The notes under the pieces were generated by a model. That model was not told where the DNA came from, did no database searches, and was given only the letters and a program-made list of their open reading frames with translations. Source: Planctomycetota bacterium (GTDB lineage Bacteria; Planctomycetota; UBA1135; UBA2386). From it: a stretch of DNA of 34,265 nt. The first letter of the stretch is position 1. Each line of letters starts with the position of its first letter. Below, piece by piece: positions 22,929 through 29,788 of the stretch. A program made the position numbers and the translations under genes. The DNA lies in the NCBI GenBank assembly GCA_947444055.1, contig CANEYR010000039.1:1-34265 (forward strand). The letters run 5' to 3'.

Positions 22929-24084
22929 CCGCATCATCGATGCCGATACGCTGCGCGCTGGAACCTGCTTCCTCTGGGGCCCACGGCAGTCAGGCAAGAG
23001 CACGCTGCTGCGCCAGTTGTTTCCGAAAGCGCCGTACTACGACTTGCTGCGAGCCAATGAGTTTCGCCGACTCAACGCCGATCCTTCGATCTTGAGCCAA
23101 GAATGCGCGGCGCTCGGTTGGTCCCAGCAGAATCAACCTCAGCCCATCATCATCGACGAGATTCAGAAGCTGCCGGAGTTGCTAGACGAAGTGCATTCGT
23201 TGATCAGCCGCCACGGGCTGCAGTTTCTTCTGACCGGCTCGAGCCCACGCAAACTGTTGCGCGGTGGCGGCAATTTGCTCGGTGGACGCGCGATTCGGCG
23301 GCAGCTGTTCCCCCTCGTCAGCGCTGAAATCGAGGACTTCTCCTTGCAGCGGGCCCTGGACCACGGACTGCTGCCGCCCCACTACCTCGCTAACGATCCA
23401 TCGCCGCTGATCTCGGCGTACGTCAGCGACTACCTGCGGGAGGAAGTTCTCGCCGAGGCCCTGACGCGCAATCTGCCGGCCTTCCAGCGATTCCTCGAAG
23501 TTGCCGCCTTGAGCAACGGCCAAATCGTCAACTACACCAACGTCGCGCGCGAAGTCGGCGTCGCCGCGAACACCGCGCGCGGATGGTTCGAGGTACTCGT
23601 CGACACCTTGGTCGCGTCGTGGTTGCCCGCTTGGCGAAAGCGACAGAAACGCCGCGTCATCGAGTCACCGCGATTCTGGTTCTTCGATGTAGGAGTCGTC
23701 AACGACTTGGCCCGGCGCAGCAAGTTGTTGCCGGGTTCGTCGGCCTTCGGGGCCGCCTTTGAACACTTCCTGTTCATGGAACTACGGGCGCACGCGAGCT
23801 ATCGCGGCAACAACCGGCAGCTCTCCTACTGGCGCACAACATCCGGAATCGAGGTCGACTTCATCCTTGGTGACGCCGAGATCGCGGTCGAAGCAAAGTC
23901 CACCGACTCGCCAACCACCGACCACATGAAGGGCCTGCGAGCCTGGAAGGAGGAGCATCCGCGCAGCCGCTGCATCCTGGTCTGCCGCGCTGTTCGAGCG
24001 CGTACCACGGACGACGGCATCGAGATCCTGCCGGTTGCGACGTTCCTACGCCGATTGTGGGACGGCGAATTGGCGACGACCTGA
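22921..24084 (+). CDS. AAA_14/DUF4143 ATPase with nuclease-like C-terminal fold
   Basis: Protein of 387 residues in the widespread AAA_14-DUF4143 family, whose biological role is not established. Residues 1-130 form the ATPase: Walker A GPRQSGKST (20-28), Walker B IIIDEIQK (Asp79, Glu80) and the sensor-like LLTGSSPRK. A winged-helix segment lies at about 195-240 (NYTNVAREVGVAANTARGWFEVL). The DUF4143 end contains residues arranged as in PD-(D/E)XK nucleases: Glu281, Asp313 in GIEVDFIL, and Glu324/Lys326 in VEAKS. Two 60-base stretches I counted are 57-58% GC, against 68-78% in stretches of ftl and tkt. With the flanking direct repeats this suggests acquisition by transfer. It is transcribed alone from its own promoter. 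Confidence 0.88.
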   Translation: MINRIIDADTLRAGTCFLWGPRQSGKSTLLRQLFPKAPYYDLLRANEFRRLNADPSILSQECAALGWSQQNQPQPIIIDEIQKLPELLDEVHSLISRHGLQFLLTGSSPRKLLRGGGNLLGGRAIRRQLFPLVSAEIEDFSLQRALDHGLLPPHYLANDPSPLISAYVSDYLREEVLAEALTRNLPAFQRFLEVAALSNGQIVNYTNVAREVGVAANTARGWFEVLVDTLVASWLPAWRKRQKRRVIESPRFWFFDVGVVNDLARRSKLLPGSSAFGAAFEHFLFMELRAHASYRGNNRQLSYWRTTSGIEVDFILGDAEIAVEAKSTDSPTTDHMKGLRAWKEEHPRSRCILVCRAVRARTTDDGIEILPVATFLRRLWDGELATT

Positions 24085-24116
24085 GTCAGTGCCAGCGCAC
24101 CTCGCTCGAGTGCAGG

Positions 24117-24145
24117 CGCCGCGCGGTGCCTCACAGGGCCAGGCG
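24117..24145. repeat. 29-base direct repeat, copy B (right of the AAA_14 gene)
   Basis: This is the partner of 22822-22850, with two mismatches. Fifteen of its bases encode the final residues and stop of the PqqB-like gene on the minus strand, so this is the original, functional copy. The two copies bracket the AAA_14 gene at a distance of 1,295 bases. Confidence 0.85.
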
Positions 24146-25096
24146 TTCGCCTTGGCTAGCTAGCCTAAACCCGGCCGCTTCGATGCGCGCGCGCACCGCG
24201 GCATCGTGCAGGGCGGGGTTGGTGTGGTTGCAGTGCAAGAAGCGGATCGCGCCGGGCCGCGCCTTGGCTTGTTCGGCCAACAACTCCATCGTGCGCACCA
24301 TCAGCGGGTGGCGAATCTCCGCGAGGTTGCGCTCGGGCAGTTCGCTGCCGTCGAAGAACGTGCCATCGAGGTAGGCGACGTCGACATCCGCCAGCAGTTG
24401 CTGCAACAAGCCAGGCGCCCGTTCCCAGGCATCGATGTCGGGCACGAACAGCACGCGCCGCTGCGGGCCAGCCAGCACGAAGGCGACGGTGTCAGAGAAC
24501 TCGTCGCGATGCGGCACGGCGATCGCGCGCACGGTGAGGCCAGGCCACGGCGCGAACGCTTCACCGATGACGAACTCCTGCACGTCGATCTGTTGCAGCT
24601 CGACCAGTTGCCGCCACGGCGCATGCTGGCGCAAGAACGCGCCAAAGCGCGGCGAACAGTGCACTGGCATCTGCTTGCTGCCAGCGACCTCGCGGCCAAA
24701 CCAGGCGAGCCCCAGGTAGTGACCGATGTGGGCGTGCGTCGTCATCACCGCATCGACCGGCTGTCGGCCGCGGCCGTGCACGCCGGCTAGCTCGTGCAGC
24801 AGTGCTACCTGTTCTTCGATGCGCGGTGTGCATTCCACCAGCAACAACTTGTCGACGCGGCGATCGACCACGCCGAGTGCGGCCGGATACAGCACGCGGC
24901 CAGTGGCCCGCGCGTTCACGCAACACGGCTGCTCACAGCCAAAGTGCGGCAGGCCGCCGTCCTGAGCGATGCCGAGCACGAACAGCTCGACCGCTGGCAC
25001 GGCCGCGGGGATCGGCGCGGGCACCGGCGCGGGTATCGGCGCGGTCGCGCAGGCGGCGACCAGCAGCAGTCCCAGCAAGCCGAGCCGAAGACGCAT
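24131..25096 (-). CDS. PqqB-like metallo-beta-lactamase-fold lipoprotein
   Basis: Metallo-beta-lactamase-fold protein of 321 residues from ATG 25096, which gives a good lipoprotein signal (MRLRLGLLGLLLVAAC, Cys16). A Pro/Ala/Ile repeat linker follows. The start of the domain, FVLGIAQDGGLPHFGCEQPCCVNAR, is like PqqB (coenzyme PQQ synthesis protein B). The metal-site motif is HAHIGHYLGL; classical MBL enzymes have HxHxDH, so the Asp position is Gly. Other expected elements are AVPHRDEFSDTVAFVL, LFVPDIDAW and FLHCNHTNPAL. No other pqq genes are present and PqqB itself is not a lipoprotein, so a role in PQQ synthesis is unlikely; a periplasmic hydrolase or oxygenase is possible. It lies ten bases after the ligase gene, probably in one operon. 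Confidence 0.75.
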   Translation of the reverse strand: MRLRLGLLGLLLVAACATAPIPAPVPAPIPAAVPAVELFVLGIAQDGGLPHFGCEQPCCVNARATGRVLYPAALGVVDRRVDKLLLVECTPRIEEQVALLHELAGVHGRGRQPVDAVMTTHAHIGHYLGLAWFGREVAGSKQMPVHCSPRFGAFLRQHAPWRQLVELQQIDVQEFVIGEAFAPWPGLTVRAIAVPHRDEFSDTVAFVLAGPQRRVLFVPDIDAWERAPGLLQQLLADVDVAYLDGTFFDGSELPERNLAEIRHPLMVRTMELLAEQAKARPGAIRFLHCNHTNPALHDAAVRARIEAAGFRLASQGERLAL

Positions 25097-25106
25097 GCCA
25101 GTCGTC

Positions 25107-26804
25107 CTACAGCATGCCGACGACGTTGCCGTCCTGGTCGATGTCCATGCGCGCACCGCCTGGCACCTTGCCAAGTCCCGGCATCGTCATGATCTCGCCG
25201 GCGAGCGGATAGACGAAGCCAGCCCCGACCGCTACCCGCGCGTCGCGCACCTTGAAGCGGAAGCCGGTCGGTCGTCCCTTCAAGTTCGCATCGTGGCTCA
25301 GCGAGTACTGCGTCTTCGCCATGCAGATCGGGAAGCGCCCGTAGCCGCGTTCTTCGAACAGGGCCAACTGCTTGTCGGCCTCCGGTTCGTAGTCGACCCC
25401 ATCGGCGCCGTAGATCTTGCTCGCCAACGTCTCGATCTTCTCCTTGAGGCTCGCGTCGTCGGGGTAGAGCAAGCGGAAGGAACTCGGCTCGTCGGCCGCC
25501 TTCACCAAAGCGTGGGCCAGTTCCTCGCCGCCCTTGCCGCCATCGGTGAACAGCGTCGACACGTGCGCCGCGCACGCACCAGCGGCGAGCGCAGCCTGCC
25601 GCACGAATTCGATCTCGGCGTCGGTGTCGCCCGGAAAGCGATTGACCGCGACCACCACGGGAATGCCGAACAGCCGCACGTTCTCGATCTGCTTCTCCAG
25701 GTTGCCGATGCCGGCCTGCAGCGCGTCGAGGTCCTCTTGCTTCAAGCCATCCGGCAGCGGCTTGCCGGCGACGATCGCAAACCGCCCACTGTGCATTTTC
25801 AGCGCGCGCACCGTAGCGACCAACAAGGCGGCATCCGGCTTGAGGCCCGAGGCGCGGCACTTGATGTTGAAGAACTTCTCAGCGCCCATGTCGGCGCCAA
25901 AGCCCGCTTCGGTGACGACAAAGTCGAGGCTGCGCATCGCGATGTAGTCGGCGACGATCGAGCTGTTGCCGTGCGCGATGTTGGCGAACGGACCGGTGTG
26001 CACGAGGGCCGGCGTGCCTTCGAGGGTCTGCATCAGCGTCGGCTTCAGCGCGTCCTTCAAGATCGCAGTCATGGCGCCCGCCACTTGCAGGTCTTCGGCG
26101 GTCACCGCTTTGCCGTCCGTCGCGTAGCCGACCACCATCGCGCCAAGCCGCTTGCGCAGATCGTGGATGTCCTTCGACAAGCCCAGGATCGCCATGATCT
26201 CACTGGCCGACGTGATGTCGAACCCAGTGCGGCGCGGCGTGCCGTTCTTGCTGCCGCCGTGCGCCACTTCGATCTCACGCAGCGCGCGGTCGTTCATGTC
26301 GAGCACACGCCGCCACGTGATCTGGTCGAGGTCGAGCTTCTTCTCGTTGCCGTGAAACAGGTGCGCATCGAGGAACGCCGCGCACAGGTTGTGAGCAGCG
26401 GTGACGGCGTGGAAGTCGCCGGTGAGGTGCAGATTGAGTTCTTCCGGCGGCACCACCTGCGAGTAACCACCACCCGCCGCGCCGCCCTTGATGCCGAACA
26501 CCGGCCCCATCGATGGCTGGCGAATCACGCAGCAGGCGCGCTTGCCGATGCGATTGAGCGCCTGCGAAATGCCGACGGTGTGCACCGTCTTGCCTTCCCC
26601 GAGCGGCGTTGGCGTGATCGCCGTCACCACCACGTACTTGGCGGGCTTGCGATGGCTCGGCTGCTTCAGTAAGTCGAGTTTGACCTTCGCCTTGGTGTGG
26701 CCATACGGTTCGAGGTCGTCGGGGCCGAGCCCCATGATGCGAGCGACCTCGGACAGGGGCCGCAGCGGGATGGAACGAGCAATTGCCAGATCGTTGAGCG
26801 ACAT
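25107..26804 (-). CDS. fhs: Formate-tetrahydrofolate ligase
   Basis: Enzyme of 565 residues that joins formate to tetrahydrofolate with ATP, giving 10-formyl-THF for purine synthesis and one-carbon metabolism. Signatures: YGHTKAKVKL, VTAITPTPLGEGKTVHTVGI (the P-loop-like ATP site), RQPSMGPVFGIKGGAAGGGYSQV, EELNLHLTGDFHAVTAAHNL, FVTEAGFGADMGAEKF and the C-terminal MPGLGKVPGGARMDID. I prefer ATG 26804 (MSLNDLAIARSI), where family proteins begin; an in-frame ATG 18 bases earlier (26822) overlaps a possible -10. It is followed by the PqqB-like gene after ten bases. No acetogenesis genes are seen, so a general anabolic role is likelier. Confidence 0.97.
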   Translation of the reverse strand: MSLNDLAIARSIPLRPLSEVARIMGLGPDDLEPYGHTKAKVKLDLLKQPSHRKPAKYVVVTAITPTPLGEGKTVHTVGISQALNRIGKRACCVIRQPSMGPVFGIKGGAAGGGYSQVVPPEELNLHLTGDFHAVTAAHNLCAAFLDAHLFHGNEKKLDLDQITWRRVLDMNDRALREIEVAHGGSKNGTPRRTGFDITSASEIMAILGLSKDIHDLRKRLGAMVVGYATDGKAVTAEDLQVAGAMTAILKDALKPTLMQTLEGTPALVHTGPFANIAHGNSSIVADYIAMRSLDFVVTEAGFGADMGAEKFFNIKCRASGLKPDAALLVATVRALKMHSGRFAIVAGKPLPDGLKQEDLDALQAGIGNLEKQIENVRLFGIPVVVAVNRFPGDTDAEIEFVRQAALAAGACAAHVSTLFTDGGKGGEELAHALVKAADEPSSFRLLYPDDASLKEKIETLASKIYGADGVDYEPEADKQLALFEERGYGRFPICMAKTQYSLSHDANLKGRPTGFRFKVRDARVAVGAGFVYPLAGEIMTMPGLGKVPGGARMDIDQDGNVVGML

Positions 26805-26817
26805 CGGGAGGCGGCGA

Positions 26818-26823
26818 ACCATA
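26818..26823 (-). promoter_or_regulatory. Candidate -10 element for the formate-tetrahydrofolate ligase gene
   Basis: TATGGT on the minus strand lies 13 bases before the chosen ATG at 26804. It is the same word as the one near the parvulin start. The 163-base divergent gap to the next gene (26823-26985) shows no other clear element except the GGAG at 26976-26979 for the downstream gene. Confidence 0.33.
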
Positions 26824-26985
26824 GCGACGAGGTGAGGCAGCAGCCACGACCGAACCCGCCGCCGTTGGCGTTGCCACCGGCCATTCTCGAACTAGAGCGA
26901 CCAACAACCGGCGACCGGTCTCGTTCCGAGAGCGCTCGCCGCAGGCGGACAGGAACGCACGCCGATAGATGTTCTGGAGTCACCT

Positions 26986-28722
26986 ATGCAACGTCGCCAT
27001 CATTCTGTGTTCTGGTTCTGCTGCCTGTCGACGCTGGCCGCGTGCGGCAGCGGCGGCTCAGGCAGTTCCAACGCCGCCACCGACACCATTCCGCCGCAAG
27101 CCGGCAGCGTGCGCGACGGCCTTGGAGAAGACCAGTCGACGCAGACGTCGACGACGACGATCCAGGCCAACTGGACAGGCTTTCAGGACGACTCAGGCAG
27201 CATCGCCGAGTACCAGTGGGCCATCGGCACGACGCTCGGCGGCAGCGAAGTGCAAGGCTGGACCTCGGTCGGCACTTCGACCCAGGGCACCAACGGCACG
27301 CTGGCGCTGGCGGACGGCACCGTTTGCTACGCCTCGGTGCGCGCCTACGACGCGAGCAACAACGTGAGTGCCGTCGCTACTAGCAACGGCATCGAAATCG
27401 ACAATCCTGGGGGCGGTGGCGGTGGCGGCGGTTCGCCAATCCTGGCGTCGTCCATCACACAATGGGGCGTCACCTGGCAGTTCGCAGAGCCCGAGCAAGT
27501 CGGTCAGTTCTGCAACGGCGACTGGTGGGTGCTGGGCCCAGTCGAGGTGGTCGCCATCTCACCACCCACACAGAACGTCAGCGGTCGTCAGATCAACGGG
27601 TCGATGGTCAACCCGACCACGATCGCGCTCGGGGAACATGGCTACGACAGTCGGCTCTACTACCCGTACGAAGGCGATCGCTACAAGAGCTACCTAAACG
27701 TCGCGATCGGCGTTTCTGCCAGCACGCCGCTGGCGCTGCCGGCCGGCAAGAGCTTGATCTCGGCGATCAGTTACCTCGGCACCAGCCTACCGCCGAACGG
27801 CTCGTTCTCGCAGCTGTCGACCACCGCGGTGCTGACCGTGCTCGCGGCCGCGCCTGCCGCCGATGCGTTCCGCCCCGCCTATTCTGGCACCGACAAGACG
27901 GTGCTGCATCGTGAGTCGGACCTCGACTACACGAAGCTCGCGAGCCTCGCGCCTGCACCCGGCGCGCCGAACCTCGCCACCATCGCCGGCGGCTTCCAAC
28001 GCATGTGGCTCGACCACATGTCCGGTTGGGTCAGTCGTTATCTGCACCCGATCGAGAACATGCCCGACTACGGCCGCGACTTCACGTCGCTGTTCGGCAC
28101 CGGCTGTCTCCTGCTACAGACCAACTACACCAATGCGCAGAAGCGCGACCTCTTGGTGCGCATGACCCAGATCGGCATCGACTTCTGGGCCAACGTGCAA
28201 GGCGGCGGCGTGTGGGAAGGTGTTGGCGGCCAAGGCAGCGGCCGCAAGTTCCCGATCCTGCTGGCGGGCACCATGCTCGACTACGCGCCGATGCAGAACA
28301 TCGGCACCACGCATCCTTCTGGCTACTTCGGTCCTGGCCATGTGAACAACCGCAGCCAGTTCGGCGAAGACTGCCAGACCTTCTATGTGCAGCAGACTTC
28401 GAGTGGTGTCTACAACTGGGGCTACGGTGCCTACACGAGCACGTCGTCGGGTCTGCCCGAATGGGGCAACAACCACACCACGTGGCCGACCAACGACAAC
28501 AGTGTTTGGACGGGTGATCCGTACCGCCGCTGCTGCACGGCGAACGCATGGGTCGGGCAAACGCTCGCCGCACGCATCATGAACTTGCGCACCGCGTGGA
28601 ACCATTCGTCGTACTTCGACTACATGGATCGTTTCATGCAGACCGAGACCGTCGGGCAATGGACGCGCAGTTGGGACACGTGGCAGGCGGCGATGTGGGA
28701 TCAGTACCGTTCTACGTTCTGA
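26986..28722 (+). CDS. Secreted lipoprotein, Fn3-like domain plus possible alpha/alpha-toroid domain
   Basis: Protein of 578 residues with GGAG six bases before the ATG. The signal ends LSTLAAC (Cys20), so it is an outer-surface or periplasmic lipoprotein. Residues about 35-140 resemble a fibronectin type III-like repeat (IQANWTGFQDDSGSIAEYQWAIG, VRAYDASNNVS). An eight-Gly linker follows at about 141-148. Next is a beta-rich domain (FCNGDWWVLGPVEV, NGSMVNP) and then a helical part with Trp-rich repeats and GGQGSGRKFPILLAGTMLDY, a pattern I associate with alpha/alpha-toroid polysaccharide lyases or hydrolases. I do not recognise a defined family, and no catalytic residues can be named. It may bind or cut a polysaccharide. 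The 3' end overlaps the convergent glycosyltransferase gene by 11 bases. Confidence 0.7.
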   Translation: MQRRHHSVFWFCCLSTLAACGSGGSGSSNAATDTIPPQAGSVRDGLGEDQSTQTSTTTIQANWTGFQDDSGSIAEYQWAIGTTLGGSEVQGWTSVGTSTQGTNGTLALADGTVCYASVRAYDASNNVSAVATSNGIEIDNPGGGGGGGGSPILASSITQWGVTWQFAEPEQVGQFCNGDWWVLGPVEVVAISPPTQNVSGRQINGSMVNPTTIALGEHGYDSRLYYPYEGDRYKSYLNVAIGVSASTPLALPAGKSLISAISYLGTSLPPNGSFSQLSTTAVLTVLAAAPAADAFRPAYSGTDKTVLHRESDLDYTKLASLAPAPGAPNLATIAGGFQRMWLDHMSGWVSRYLHPIENMPDYGRDFTSLFGTGCLLLQTNYTNAQKRDLLVRMTQIGIDFWANVQGGGVWEGVGGQGSGRKFPILLAGTMLDYAPMQNIGTTHPSGYFGPGHVNNRSQFGEDCQTFYVQQTSSGVYNWGYGAYTSTSSGLPEWGNNHTTWPTNDNSVWTGDPYRRCCTANAWVGQTLAARIMNLRTAWNHSSYFDYMDRFMQTETVGQWTRSWDTWQAAMWDQYRSTF

Positions 28723-29788
28723 TCGCTGCGGCATAGACGTCGAGGAAGCGCTGCAGGCAGGTCGCTGCCTCGTAGCGTTCGGTGACGCGCGCGCGGTTGT
28801 CGGCGCCGAGTTGTGCGGCCAGCGGGTGGTCGGCCAACACGCGCCCGATCGCAGCCGCGAGTGCGGCCGGGTCGTTGGCCGGCACGATGCAAGCAGCCGC
28901 CGATGGCGGCAGGATCGCGCGCACGTCGCCGACATCGGTAGCAACCACTGGCAAGCCCGCCGCCATCGCTTCGAGCATCGCGATCGGCATCTGCTCGGTG
29001 CGCGACGACAACACGAACAGCGAGAACGTCGTGTACCACGGGGCGGTGTCCGTGACCGGTCCCACCCACTGCACGCGCCCGGCCACACCGAGTGCCAAGG
29101 CTTCCGTGTGCAGCGCCGCCGCCAGTGCACCACCGCCGACGACGCAGGCGCGCACGGGACCTGGCAGCTGCGACAGCGCGCGCAGCAACGTCGAGTGATC
29201 CTTCTCCGGACGCAAGCCGCCAACCATACCGACGATCGCCGCCGCCGGTGCCGCCGCCGGCCGAAAGCGCACGAGGTCGACACCGTTTGGCAAGTGCTTC
29301 ACGTTCGCCGCGGGCAAGCGCCACTCTTCGGTCGCGATGCGCTGCAGCACCAGCGACGGCACAATCACCGGCACCTTGCGCAGGAGGCAGCGACGCAGGA
29401 ACGACCGCCGCCAGAGACGTCGCTGCACTTCGTCGGGCAAGAACCCATCTTCGTGGTGCACGATCGGCACCCCGAGCCAACGCGCCGCGGCCACCGTTTC
29501 GATCGCGCCCCAGTTGTAGGTTAGCACGAGGTCCGGCCGCAGTGCTGCCAACCATCGCCGCTGCGCACGCACCGTCGCCACGAAGCCACCCTTCGGCGGC
29601 GGCGGCACCCATTCACAGACCACGCCAGCCGGCAATTGGGCCTTGGCGTCGGTGTTGCCGTCCATCGCCATCACGACGTGTTGATGCAAAGCCCCAAGCT
29701 GCCCCATCAACTGCACGGCGCGAATCTGCGGACCGCCGGCGCCAAACGTCGAGAACACGTGCGCGCAGCGAAGCCCGCGCTGGCTCAT
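28712..29788 (-). CDS. GT4-family glycosyltransferase
   Basis: GT-B fold glycosyltransferase of 358 residues. The ATG at 29788 overlaps the stop of the upstream fusion gene (ATGA); the longer open frame contains that gene's antisense-free tail in another frame and was rejected. The N-terminal domain has HVFSTFGAGGPQIRAVQLM, typical of GT4 acceptor domains. The donor site shows LPNGVDLVRFRP, GMVGGLRPEKDHSTLLRAL and the EX7E motif in SSRTEQMPIAMLEAMAAGLPVVATDVGDV. Donor sugar and acceptor are unknown. It is co-transcribed with the MocA-SDR fusion gene, which suggests synthesis of a modified sugar and its transfer to a glycan or glycolipid. Confidence 0.9.
   Translation of the reverse strand: MSQRGLRCAHVFSTFGAGGPQIRAVQLMGQLGALHQHVVMAMDGNTDAKAQLPAGVVCEWVPPPPKGGFVATVRAQRRWLAALRPDLVLTYNWGAIETVAAARWLGVPIVHHEDGFLPDEVQRRLWRRSFLRRCLLRKVPVIVPSLVLQRIATEEWRLPAANVKHLPNGVDLVRFRPAAAPAAAIVGMVGGLRPEKDHSTLLRALSQLPGPVRACVVGGGALAAALHTEALALGVAGRVQWVGPVTDTAPWYTTFSLFVLSSRTEQMPIAMLEAMAAGLPVVATDVGDVRAILPPSAAACIVPANDPAALAAAIGRVLADHPLAAQLGADNRARVTERYEAATCLQRFLDVYAAAIRT

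Noticed and set aside
24131..25096. Assignment as the PQQ synthesis gene pqqB
   Set aside because: A lipoprotein signal, an altered metal motif and the absence of other pqq genes argue against it, so I gave no gene symbol.
24969..26672. A 567-codon open frame on the plus strand opposite formate-tetrahydrofolate ligase
   Set aside because: The minus strand encodes a full-length, highly conserved ligase. The plus-strand translation is Arg/His/Val-rich without recognisable motifs.
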